Notes: a model not told the origin generated them from the letters alone. DNA of 9,043 bases from Clostridia bacterium (GCA_017473795.1 JAFUJE010000040.1:1-9043); one strand, 5' to 3'. Positions 1-6,959 are shown, numbered from the stretch's first letter. Made by a program: numbers and translations.

Positions 1-316
1 CGTCCAATTTCTTGCGAATAATTTCAAATCCTGCCAAATCAGCGGGATCCGCAATCTTTTTACCAGCCTCTACTACGCCGTCAAAAATTGGTAACAATAA
101 ATTAATGACGTATGATTGTCCATCTTGGAAAGCCGCAGTAACAGCATTTTGGGTACGACGTTTATAGTTTTCAAATTCGGCTTTTTGGTACTTTGCTAAA
201 TCCAAGTTTTCTTTAACTTTAGCTTCCAAATCTGCAATTAACTTGGTCGTATCGACTGACGTGTCACTAACCGACTTTTCTTGAGTGGTTTCGGTCGTAG
301 TCTCACTTTTTTTCAT
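1..316 (-). CDS. grpE: Nucleotide exchange factor GrpE, N-terminal part (cut by window edge)
   Basis: GrpE is the cytoplasmic nucleotide exchange factor that releases ADP from DnaK in the Hsp70 chaperone cycle. The reading frame starts at the ATG at 316-314 and stays open to base 1, giving 105 residues. The first ~24 are a polar Ser/Thr/Glu-rich tail, as in many GrpE proteins. A heptad-like helix follows, containing the family signature AEFENYKRRT at residues 46-55, then the start of the helical dimer region (INLLLPIFDGV, 71-81). A perfect AGGAGG (325-330) lies 8 bases before the ATG. The start overlaps the end of hrcA by 14 bases, so the two genes are probably co-transcribed and translationally coupled. 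dnaK is expected beyond base 1 but cannot be seen. Identity rests on motif and context together and is nearly certain. Confidence 0.95.
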   Translation of the reverse strand, partial: MKKSETTTETTQEKSVSDTSVDTTKLIADLEAKVKENLDLAKYQKAEFENYKRRTQNAVTAAFQDGQSYVINLLLPIFDGVVEAGKKIADPADLAGFEIIRKKLD

Positions 317-1346
317 CTTTTTTACCTCCTGTTTGATTTACTAATAATCGTTGTTCTTTAGTTTGTGACAACAACGCATACAAGGCAATGATCAGTTGTT
401 TATAGTCAATGCGGTCCGGACCGACCAGACCAATACTGGCCACATTTTCCCCACAAACGTTATAGTTGAACTTAATTATCGAACTATCCGCTAACATTTG
501 ATCGTCAATTTCGGCACCAATGACCACAGTATCATCAGCATCTAGAGCTTTACTCATCGTCGCATCATCACTCACCGCTTTGCTAATTTGACGAACTCTT
601 TCAATGTTGTTGTACTCGGGAATTTCTAACAACTTGATCGTATTCAAATTGCGATTAATGTTGGTGTCGATAAATTTTTCCAACTGCTTACTGATGCTTT
701 GGCACAGTTCACCGAAAAAGGTTAAATCCCGCTTAATGTCTTCTGCAATACCGGTTAAGTTATCTAACATTTGTTGTAATGTTAAGCCACGTACTTTAGT
801 ATTTAACGCCGCACTGGCATCTTCGGCTTGCTTATTCGTTAAAGGTTCATTGGTATGTAAAGTACCATTCAAACTCCCCGCACTGGTCTTAATTAAAATC
901 ATGGTGTCGCCTTCCAATAAAGGAACTAACATCACATCAACCACGTGCAAGGTCGCAAAATTGGTTTTCACCACAACCGGCAAATTAAAAGCGGCTGTAA
1001 TTTTTTCGGTCAAGTTTTGTACGATATTAGGTAAACTTTGCACACGTTCAGATACGGTATTGGCAGCAAAAGATAATTCCCCTGCTTTGATATTCATCTC
1101 GCCTAACACCTTGTTAACGTATGCTCGATACCCTGTAGTAGTTAGCACACGACCACCACTGGTATGCACTTGACGCAAATATCCCATTTGCTCTAACGTC
1201 TTCAAGTCGTTACGAATCGTCGCTGATGATTTTGTCAGGTCGCCACGACTCGCCAAAGTGCCAGATGCAATCGGCACCGCATTGCGAATGTACTCTTCCA
1301 CGCTAATCATCAAAAGACTTTCTAACCTGCTTGACAGTTTCGACAT
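303..1346 (-). CDS. hrcA: Heat-inducible transcription repressor HrcA
   Basis: HrcA is a dimeric repressor that binds CIRCE operators in front of chaperone operons and needs GroEL to stay active. The 347-residue product has the usual family length. Residues 1-77 form the winged-helix DNA-binding region with the hallmark stretches SSATIRNDLKTLE (from residue 40), HTSGGR (61-66) and GYRAYV (72-77). The C-terminal segment has the family-typical IGLVGPDRIDYKQLI. An in-frame ATG at 1353-1355 would add three residues but sits only 3 bases after the GGAGG, so I chose the ATG at 1346. That start has about 12 bases of spacing and gives the usual N-terminus. The ribosome binding site AAGGAGGTGA (1356-1365) is a near-perfect anti-SD match. 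The gene ends in TGA inside grpE. The upstream promoter and dyad suggest autoregulation. Confidence 0.96.
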   Translation of the reverse strand: MSKLSSRLESLLMISVEEYIRNAVPIASGTLASRGDLTKSSATIRNDLKTLEQMGYLRQVHTSGGRVLTTTGYRAYVNKVLGEMNIKAGELSFAANTVSERVQSLPNIVQNLTEKITAAFNLPVVVKTNFATLHVVDVMLVPLLEGDTMILIKTSAGSLNGTLHTNEPLTNKQAEDASAALNTKVRGLTLQQMLDNLTGIAEDIKRDLTFFGELCQSISKQLEKFIDTNINRNLNTIKLLEIPEYNNIERVRQISKAVSDDATMSKALDADDTVVIGAEIDDQMLADSSIIKFNYNVCGENVASIGLVGPDRIDYKQLIIALYALLSQTKEQRLLVNQTGGKKDEKK

Positions 1347-1369
1347 TGCTAGCATTCACCTCCTTGTAC

Positions 1370-1396
1370 TGCTAATATTATACGCAAAAATTAGCA
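1370..1396 (-). promoter_or_regulatory. Putative HrcA operator: 27-bp inverted repeat over the hrcA promoter
   Basis: On the minus strand there is a perfect 7-bp dyad, TGCTAAT (1396-1390) and ATTAGCA (1376-1370). Two of the next three inner pairs also match, so 9 of the outer 10 pairs are complementary. The full span of 27 bp equals that of the classical CIRCE element (9-9-9). The arms contain the CIRCE words TTAGCA and TGCTAA, but in swapped order. It overlaps the -10 region, where a repressor would block polymerase. That HrcA binds it is inference from position and symmetry. Confidence 0.55.
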
Positions 1397-1403
1397 ATGT
1401 CAA
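1375..1403 (-). promoter_or_regulatory. Sigma-A type promoter of hrcA-grpE
   Basis: A consensus -35 box TTGACA lies at 1403-1398. The -10 box is either TATAAT (1382-1377, a short 15-bp spacer) or the overlapping TAATAT (1380-1375, the optimal 17-bp spacer). Transcription would begin near 1368-1370, giving a leader of about 22 bases that holds the ribosome binding site. No terminator separates it from metK upstream, so some read-through into hrcA is possible. Confidence 0.75.
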
Positions 1404-1436
1404 CACTTTTTTGCCAATTTTTTTTAAAGACGCTTT

Positions 1437-2231
1437 TTAATACAAGCCCCACTCGGCTAATTTTTCAAAACCACCGATTTGGCGAATATAGTCTTGAGCC
1501 ACTTTCACAATTTCCGCATAGGGTTTTCCGTCAACCATACTGTCCCCGATTGCACATGATAATTCAACGGTTTTACCTTCGGTTTGAGCTTTTAAGAATG
1601 CATAAATATTGATACTAACGTCCGCTTTAGACAAATCTTTACCATGAATACCGCCACCGGTAACACTATGTCCCAAGTCGCTCCCTAATTTACGATTAGT
1701 TGCACCCGTATCAACATCGGTACCACCCGTCCAATCTCCTAATGGATTTACAATTGCTTCGTAACCCGCTTCTGTATATTTTTTTTGTAACAGTTCACTG
1801 TTCGCATTACTTTGACAAATTACTAATTTTTTACCGTCCAAAACATATTTGCCATCGTACGGATAATCTTGATAAATTTCACGAGCAACCGCCGCTAATT
1901 TTTTTTCTTCTTCTTACAAAGGTACACCTTTAAAAATTCCATTATCCCCACAGCGCAACCCCTCGCTTTGGTTCATTGCCAAGAATTCATCTTGTGGAAC
2001 AACCTTTAAAATGACTTTCAAATTTCCTGCGATACGACGCACAATAGAAAGAATCTCTTTGCGTGGCAATTTAACGCTGGTTTCCATAATAATGGTACAA
2101 ATTCCATGCCCAGCCAAAACTTCAACCGCAATGCGTGGATTTTCGTCTAATTCATATGCTAAATCAACAATCGCACCAGCAATACAATCAGCAACCTTAT
2201 CGGGATGCGCTGGATTAACTTTTTCAATCAT
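1437..2231 (-). pseudogene. metK: S-adenosylmethionine synthetase, short divergent type, interrupted by an in-frame stop
   Basis: Methionine adenosyltransferase makes S-adenosylmethionine from methionine and ATP in the cytoplasm. The frame starts at the ATG at 2231 (weak AAAGG about 9 bases upstream) and would give 264 codons, well short of the usual ~380-400 residues, mostly from a reduced central region. The N-terminal half carries HPDKVAD (9-15, ATP/Mg) and CGDNGIFKG (94-102, equivalent to the GDQG loop). The C-terminal half carries LGDWTGG (from 164), TNRK (178-181) and GGGIHGKDLSKAD (192-204), matching the canonical GRK and GGGAFSGKDPSKVD motifs. The two halves are in the same frame, separated only by TAA at codon 106 (1914-1916). 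Homologous-looking residues (EEEKKLAAVAREIY) follow the stop directly. The second half alone could start only at a TTG (1841) and would lose part of the active site. Everything but the stop looks intact, so this is a recent lesion, a sequence error, or read-through. Confidence 0.85.
1914..1916 (-). other. In-frame TAA nonsense codon inside metK
   Basis: On the minus strand the context is CCT TTG TAA GAA GAA GAA AAA AAA TTA. Codon phase is the same before and after (codon first positions 2231, 1916 and 1841 agree modulo 3), so no frameshift is needed to explain it. A GAA triplet run and an A8 run follow immediately. The stop lies between the loop carrying the catalytic aspartate (codon 96) and the rest of the active site. 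Confidence 0.9.
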
Positions 2232-2273
2232 TAGTAAAACCTTTTAATCGGGAATTTCCAAACTAAGTTTTTG

Positions 2274-2348
2274 TGGTCGGGGTGGCGGGAATTGAACCCA
2301 CTGCCTCTTGCACCCGAAACAAGCGCGATACCGATTCGCTACACCCCG
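2274..2348 (-). tRNA. tRNA-Pro, anticodon CGG, CCA encoded
   Basis: The 75-base sequence folds into a full cloverleaf on the minus strand. The acceptor stem CGGGGTG pairs with CACCCCG. The D arm is GCGA/TCGC with a 7-base loop. The anticodon stem CTTGT/GCAAG encloses the loop TTCGGGT, and the T arm is GTGGG-TTCAATT-CCCGC. The discriminator is A73 and the 3' CCA is in the DNA. Loop positions 34-36 read CGG, which decodes the proline codon CCG. G37 and A73 are both typical of bacterial tRNA-Pro. metK starts 42 bases downstream with no terminator visible between them, so they may share a transcript. Confidence 0.96.
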
Positions 2349-2357
2349 TGTAAACTC

Positions 2358-2386
2358 ATACTATCATAATTCAGTTGACGAAGCAA
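2358..2386 (-). promoter_or_regulatory. Promoter of the tRNA-Pro gene
   Basis: On the minus strand a -35-like TTGCTT (2386-2381) and a -10-like TAGTAT (2363-2358) are separated by exactly 17 bases, and the mature tRNA begins 9 bases after the -10. No better promoter was seen in the 42 bases between the tRNA and metK, so this one may also drive metK. Confidence 0.55.
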
Positions 2387-2437
2387 TAACTTTATGAAAA
2401 ACTGGGTTTAATTTACTTGTTAAATTAGGAGTTACAA

Positions 2438-3430
2438 ATGAAGAATTGGTTACGGATTTTTATCCTATGTTGTGCGTGTTTTTTAACGGCAACAATTTTT
2501 GTTTCTTGCGGGTTAGCGGTTAATGCTCAAGTCGAAAACGAAGAATCGACAACTACACCCAGTATCCCTATTACTCCGGTTGACCCTGTTGACCCGAATG
2601 AACCTGATGAACCAACAGAACCAAACAATCCAAGCGAACCACCCGTTGTTGAAACGCCATGTGAACATAACTATATAACAACTGAAATTCCGGCAACCTG
2701 TACCGAAGACGGTTTGATTACATATACTTGTGAATGTGGTGACAGTTACAAAGAAACCATTCCGGCATATGGGCATGAAATTGTTACTATTGTCACTGAA
2801 CCAACATGTACCACAGAAGGGTCTATCGTTCAAAAGTGTAACCGTTGCGATTTTGAAGAAGTTATTGAAACTACCCCTATCACCAAACACCCATACACAG
2901 TTGTCGAAACTCCAGCAACTTGTACCGAAAGTGGTTCAAAAACATTCACTTGTGAATGTGGACACAGTTATACTGAAAAGACTGACGATGCCACAGGACA
3001 CGATTACGACGACGCAACCCACCAATGTAAACATTGCGATGCCATTCAATCACCAATTGAAAATTTAGCTAATTCGTATTGGTATTATTCTTATAATAAT
3101 CAATGGGCTTTCTATTTTAAAGACGACGGTACCTATATTTCTTACAAAGGTTCATTAAACGAAGAGGGTAAATACATATTAAATGAAGATACGAATGGCA
3201 AGAAAGTTACAGCTAATTATTACGGCGAATATTCTAAATTCACAATTACAGATTATAATACACAAGTAACAGTTTATAAAATTATGTTCACTGATAACTA
3301 TTTAAAAAATCTAGAATTCGAGAGTATCTTCACTTTAACTTTCCAAGAAGTTGATGGTCAATATCAATTAACCGGCGAGTTTAAGAACAAGGAATGTCCT
3401 TTCATTTTTGGCGGATATGAGGTATTATAA
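2438..3430 (+). CDS. Surface lipoprotein with Pro-rich linker, Cys/PATCTE repeats and a C-terminal beta-rich domain
   Basis: The 330-residue product starts with a lipoprotein signal peptide: Lys/Arg near the N-terminus, a hydrophobic core, then FVSC with the lipidated Cys at residue 24. An Asp/Glu/Pro-rich linker (about 41-73) should hold the rest away from the membrane. Residues 75-201 hold about three and a half repeats of a type common in gut Firmicutes surface proteins (GH, then PATCTExG, then Cys pairs). The Cys pairs are CxC at 98-100 and 172-174, and CxxC at 134-137 and 197-200. The pairs and flanking His suggest metal binding or disulfides, which is inference. Residues 207-330 are rich in Tyr, Phe and alternating strands (ANSYWYYSYNNQWAFYF), like a small ligand-binding beta domain I cannot name. 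AGGAG (2427-2431) sits 6 bases before the ATG. The stop is 4 bases before argS, an odd pairing. The function is unknown. Confidence 0.88.
   Translation: MKNWLRIFILCCACFLTATIFVSCGLAVNAQVENEESTTTPSIPITPVDPVDPNEPDEPTEPNNPSEPPVVETPCEHNYITTEIPATCTEDGLITYTCECGDSYKETIPAYGHEIVTIVTEPTCTTEGSIVQKCNRCDFEEVIETTPITKHPYTVVETPATCTESGSKTFTCECGHSYTEKTDDATGHDYDDATHQCKHCDAIQSPIENLANSYWYYSYNNQWAFYFKDDGTYISYKGSLNEEGKYILNEDTNGKKVTANYYGEYSKFTITDYNTQVTVYKIMFTDNYLKNLEFESIFTLTFQEVDGQYQLTGEFKNKECPFIFGGYEVL
2690..2755 (+). repeat. Repeat copy 1 in the lipoprotein (PATCTE-CECG unit)
   Basis: This codes for residues 85-106, PATCTE followed by TYTCECGDSYKE. It matches residues 159-180 closely in both protein and DNA sequence; for example CTTGTGAATGTGG is shared exactly. 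A more divergent unit lies between them (EPTCTTEGS and CNRC, residues 121-137). Confidence 0.8.
2912..2977 (+). repeat. Repeat copy 2 in the lipoprotein (PATCTE-CECG unit)
   Basis: This codes for residues 159-180, PATCTE followed by TFTCECGHSYTE, the partner of the copy at 2690-2755. A shortened last unit (CKHCD, residues 197-201) follows and leads into the C-terminal domain. Confidence 0.8.
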
Positions 3431-3434
3431 AATA

Positions 3435-5066
3435 ATGAATATTAAGCAGATTATCGAACAACGTTTGCAACAGATTGAACCGACCGCAACTCTGTCGATC
3501 AGCGAAAAGGCCGATTTTCAATGCAACACGGCTTTTGCTTTGGCCAAACAACGCCAACAAAACCCAGCCGTGATTGCCGCTCAATTAGCCGAACAATGGA
3601 ACCAACAAGCCAGTGACTTAGCCACAGTAACAACTATTGGTGGTTTTATAAATTTCACAATTAATAACCAACAGTTACAAGCAGTTGCAGACTTTGTTAT
3701 GCAAAACCAACGATTGCCATTGCCAACCCAAAAGCCACGCACTGTTTTCTTTGACTACGGCGGAGCCAACACAGCTAAAGAATTACACATTGGACACTTA
3801 CGCTCCCCCATTATTGGCGAAGCTTTAAAACGTGTATTCCAAGCCTTTGGACATAAAACGATTGCGGGGACTTACTTGGGCGACTGGGGATTGCAAAATG
3901 GTTTGGTTATTGCTTCATTAATTGAACAAGGTATTGATTGTGACCAAGTTACCTTACAAATGCTAGGCGAAATTTATCCAGCGGCATCAAAACGCAAAAA
4001 CTCTGACCCAGAATTCTACGAACGTGCGGCGACAGTAACCGCTAAATTACAAAATTTAGAAGAACCTTATTATGGTATGTGGCAAAAATTACGTGCCTTA
4101 TCCGTGAAGCAAGTACAAAAGAACTACGAAAAGCTAAACTGCACTTTTGATTTGTACGACGGCGAAAGTTCTTATCAAGCTAATGTCAACACTGTTCTGC
4201 AAATTTTGGAAAACAAAGGCTTACTGGAAAAATCACAAGGCGCATTAATTGTTAACGTTGCGACACCAGAAGATCAAAAACCGATGCCCCCCGTAATCGT
4301 CAAAAAACAAAACGGTGGAGATTTATATGCAACTTCGGATATTTCCGCAATTTATACCCGTATGCAAAAATATCAACCGGACCAATTTGTCTACATTACG
4401 GACGCACGCCAAAACTTACATTTCGAACAAATTTTCCGTGTGGCACGCTTAGGCGGTTTAGTTCCTGAGAGTACCACCCTAACCCACATTGGTTACGGAA
4501 CCATTAACGGCAAAGACGGCAAACCATTTAAGACCCGTGACGGTGGCACCATCAAGTTAGAAGACATTCTCGACACGGTAGCCGGCGCCACTACCGAATT
4601 TGCGGTAGGTTTATCCGCAATCAAATTTGCTGACTTAATTAATCAAGTACATAAAGACTATGTTTTTGATTTACAAAAATGTATTTCTTTTGAAGGCAAA
4701 ACAGGGCCTTATATCTTGTACACGATTGTCCGAATTAATGCTATCTTCAACAAGGTCGGAGCCTTTAAATGTAATTTTACAAATTTATCGAAATTTATGA
4801 CACCTGCAATTCGCAATGTAATAATCAGCATTATTAAATTGGCTGAAGCCTATAACGTAGCAATGAACACCTTATCATTAAATGCAATTACCGAGGCAAT
4901 CTATAATCTAGCAAACAGTTTTACAACTTTTTATGCTGAACAAAACATTATCCACGAAACTGATGCCGCAAAAAAAGAATTATATTTATCGGTTGCTCAA
5001 TTAACCAAGACTGCCCTAGAAATTGGATTACACACATTGGCAATTGACACTGTAGAAAAAATGTAG
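3435..5066 (+). CDS. argS: Arginyl-tRNA synthetase (class I)
   Basis: ArgS charges tRNA-Arg with arginine in the cytoplasm. I start it at the ATG at 3435, giving 543 residues and the natural N-terminus MNIKQIIEQRLQQ. ATGs at 3408 and 3417 are also in frame but lie inside the preceding gene. GAGG (3419-3422) is a weak ribosome binding site 12 bases upstream. Domain order is as expected: an N-terminal Add1-like region (about 1-95), then the Rossmann core with the class I HIGH motif in ELHIGHLRS (HIGH at 118-121). GGDLYATSDISAIYTR follows at about 294-309. FKTRDGGTIKLEDIL (from about 365) stands in for KMSKS, as in many ArgRS. The DALR anticodon-binding domain starts near GKTGPYILYTIVRI (about 421-434). 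The length is slightly below average but complete. It is probably co-transcribed with the lipoprotein gene, as only 4 bases separate them. Confidence 0.97.
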   Translation: MNIKQIIEQRLQQIEPTATLSISEKADFQCNTAFALAKQRQQNPAVIAAQLAEQWNQQASDLATVTTIGGFINFTINNQQLQAVADFVMQNQRLPLPTQKPRTVFFDYGGANTAKELHIGHLRSPIIGEALKRVFQAFGHKTIAGTYLGDWGLQNGLVIASLIEQGIDCDQVTLQMLGEIYPAASKRKNSDPEFYERAATVTAKLQNLEEPYYGMWQKLRALSVKQVQKNYEKLNCTFDLYDGESSYQANVNTVLQILENKGLLEKSQGALIVNVATPEDQKPMPPVIVKKQNGGDLYATSDISAIYTRMQKYQPDQFVYITDARQNLHFEQIFRVARLGGLVPESTTLTHIGYGTINGKDGKPFKTRDGGTIKLEDILDTVAGATTEFAVGLSAIKFADLINQVHKDYVFDLQKCISFEGKTGPYILYTIVRINAIFNKVGAFKCNFTNLSKFMTPAIRNVIISIIKLAEAYNVAMNTLSLNAITEAIYNLANSFTTFYAEQNIIHETDAAKKELYLSVAQLTKTALEIGLHTLAIDTVEKM

Positions 5067-5076
5067 TTTGTTACAG

Positions 5077-5120
5077 CAAAAAAAGAAACCCAAAGCTAAT
5101 TACTTTGGGTTCTTATTTTT
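5077..5120. terminator. Bidirectional rho-independent terminator between argS and the foldase gene
   Basis: A perfect 9-bp stem, AACCCAAAG (5087-5095) and CTTTGGGTT (5103-5111), encloses a 7-base loop. On the plus strand it is followed by CTTATTTTT. On the minus strand it is followed by TCTTTTTTT (5086-5078). Both strands therefore have a hairpin plus U-tract, which suits the convergent genes on either side. Confidence 0.92.
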
Positions 5121-5132
5121 GAAGCTTGATTT

Positions 5133-6896
5133 TTATAAGAAACCTTTGAATTCGCTGTTGATAATGGTAACTTCGTGGTCTTTGCGATAATCATTCAAGC
5201 GGTCACTTTGGTATTTGTTGTAATCACGTTTTGGGTCAGCATCAACTAAAGTATCAAACAAGGTACGATTACCATATGCCGTTAGAGTTGCAAATAAAGC
5301 ATCGGCTTGCGCCAAACCGACTTCATCAACTGTGTCAATGTTACCAGTATAAATAAAGTCAGCCAAATCACGGGTATACATAATAATGTGTGCTCCATAA
5401 TCCGTCCAAACCAATTCTGAAATTGCACCCTTAACACCTTTGTTAAATAATTCCACACTGGCTTTAGTGAAAGGTTCAACCATTTTTGTGTTTTCCGGAT
5501 CAACACTCATCACGTATTCGTATTGTGGTTTATTAGTTTCAGAATTAAGTTGGTCTAAGTTTTGCATACCCGGGTCAGAATTGTATTTATTAATAAAGGT
5601 ACGGAAGGTATCATATTTTTCTTGTAATGAACTGGTGTTGTTTAATGCCGCTTTCACTTCATCTAAAATATCCTCAGCCGAGACACCATTACTGCTGGCG
5701 ACAGTTTTATCTGCATCTGTGAATTCTACCAAAATATGACTGACTGTATATAAATTATTGGCAACTTCGGTGGGGACAAAATAAACATCGGCTAAACCAT
5801 CATTTACTAATGAAGATTCTAAACCATCAACTTGGTCTAACTCGTTTTTATAGCGGTTAATTTTTTGTGTTACTTGAGTAGTATAATTTTTAATTATTTT
5901 GTTAGCAATATTCGTTGCAACTACACGTCCAGAACCAAAATATGCGGGTTCATTTTCGGCATCACCAATACCATTAATTCTATCTGCCCAAGCATCAAAA
6001 TCTTGACTGCGTTTTAAATAATCGTCCCAAGCATCGACACGTGCTCCTTCCCCACCTAAATCAGAAAATCCTAAATTAAAAGCAGTTTGCACACGGGCGA
6101 CTAAAATAGAAGTCTCATTAGTACGAATCATGCGGTCAATTTCTCGATTAAGAACATCACGTTCCGCTTGTGTTAAGTGTTTGAAATACGGATTGTCTTG
6201 TGGTAAATAATCATTTTCTGGTGCTTTCAATTTGGTAAAACCATTTTCCAAAGATTGTAAATTGCGAACAACCTTGGAGATCGCTTGCCTCATGTTTTTC
6301 GTTGTTGCGGCACCAGGCACAGTTGGTGTGTAAGTTTTAAATTCAGACAACTGCAACATGCCAAGTCCATCTTCATCAGCATAATCAGATAAATTCAATG
6401 TAAACACACGTTCACCTTTTTCCCAATTAACTAAAATACTAGGTTCGTATGGTTGATCAACTTCTTCATCAGTGGAATCGTCGGTACTCTCGTCTTCTTC
6501 CTTTTGTCCTAAGGCTTCATATACAAAGGTACGGATTGTCGTATCCAAAGAACCGAAGGCCTGTTTGCGAGCCAAGGCTTTTTCCGATTCACGAATAGCA
6601 CCAAAACGTTCGATTGATTCTTTTTCTAAGATTTTGTTATTTAATAAAGCAGATGTGATATATTCTAACAAATCTTCTGTTTCCATTTGGTTAGCGTATT
6701 GATGACCCCATTCCAAATAGCCATAATACAATTCTTGACGAGAAATTGTTAGATTATCATTGGCAGTTGTTGCCACCATAATTGAAGCACTGTATTTTTT
6801 ATCCAAATCAGTTACGAATAAAGAACAGGCAGAAAAACTGACCATTACAATCAGGATTAAAGCCAACGTTGCCAGTCTTGTCAAAATTTTACGCAT
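5133..6896 (-). CDS. Large foldase lipoprotein with parvulin-type peptidyl-prolyl isomerase domain (PrsA/SurA-like)
   Basis: This is probably a membrane-anchored extracytoplasmic chaperone that helps secreted proteins fold, as PrsA does. The ATG at 6896 gives 587 residues. A GTG at 6902 is possible but lies further into the presumed promoter, and AGAAG (6906-6902) suits the ATG better. The N-terminus is a lipoprotein signal peptide (MRKILTRLATLALILIVMV) with lipobox FSAC and lipidated Cys24. A SurA-N-like helical part follows (about 45-130), then an acidic low-complexity stretch (EEDESTDDSTDEE, about 132-145) and a long helical middle. The parvulin domain spans about 385-508: SHILVEF, the NSDPGM loop, then DYGAHIIMY. 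Both characteristic His residues are present. At 587 residues it is about twice the size of B. subtilis PrsA. I am confident of the isomerase-like fold, less so of activity or clients. Confidence 0.82.
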   Translation of the reverse strand: MRKILTRLATLALILIVMVSFSACSLFVTDLDKKYSASIMVATTANDNLTISRQELYYGYLEWGHQYANQMETEDLLEYITSALLNNKILEKESIERFGAIRESEKALARKQAFGSLDTTIRTFVYEALGQKEEDESTDDSTDEEVDQPYEPSILVNWEKGERVFTLNLSDYADEDGLGMLQLSEFKTYTPTVPGAATTKNMRQAISKVVRNLQSLENGFTKLKAPENDYLPQDNPYFKHLTQAERDVLNREIDRMIRTNETSILVARVQTAFNLGFSDLGGEGARVDAWDDYLKRSQDFDAWADRINGIGDAENEPAYFGSGRVVATNIANKIIKNYTTQVTQKINRYKNELDQVDGLESSLVNDGLADVYFVPTEVANNLYTVSHILVEFTDADKTVASSNGVSAEDILDEVKAALNNTSSLQEKYDTFRTFINKYNSDPGMQNLDQLNSETNKPQYEYVMSVDPENTKMVEPFTKASVELFNKGVKGAISELVWTDYGAHIIMYTRDLADFIYTGNIDTVDEVGLAQADALFATLTAYGNRTLFDTLVDADPKRDYNKYQSDRLNDYRKDHEVTIINSEFKGFL

Positions 6897-6906
6897 ATAC
6901 ACTTCT

Positions 6907-6936
6907 ATTATAAACCTAAACCGTAAAAACTTACAA
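6907..6936 (-). promoter_or_regulatory. Candidate promoter of the foldase lipoprotein gene
   Basis: A perfect -10 box TATAAT (6912-6907) and a partial -35 TTGTAA (6936-6931) are 18 bases apart on the minus strand. Transcription would start near 6900, leaving only a few bases before the ATG at 6896, a nearly leaderless message. If the real start is elsewhere, the -10 match may be chance in AT-rich DNA. Confidence 0.4.
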
Positions 6937-6959
6937 TGAAAATTTTATTCATAGAAAAA

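Noticed and set aside
604..1173. 189-codon open frame on the plus strand
   Set aside because: It lies fully antisense to hrcA, whose motifs are unmistakable; its product has no recognisable domain.
1420..1440. Small hairpin after metK as a terminator
   Set aside because: The AAAG/CTTT stem is very short and is followed by A residues, not a U-tract, on the minus strand.
1899..1906. A8 run in metK as a programmed frameshift site
   Set aside because: The coding frame is the same on both sides of the run, so no frameshift is needed; the only lesion is the TAA.
2232..2273. SAM riboswitch ahead of metK
   Set aside because: Only 42 bases lie between the tRNA and metK, too short for any known SAM aptamer with an expression platform.
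2513..2890. 125-codon minus-strand frame inside the lipoprotein gene
   Set aside because: It mirrors the repetitive Pro/Thr/Cys-rich coding of the lipoprotein and gives a Phe/Arg/Asn-biased product with no start signal.
6936..6952. AT-rich dyad ATGAA..TTCAT before the foldase gene as terminator or operator
   Set aside because: The stem is short with only A/T support and lacks a clear U-tract; it could arise by chance in AT-rich DNA.
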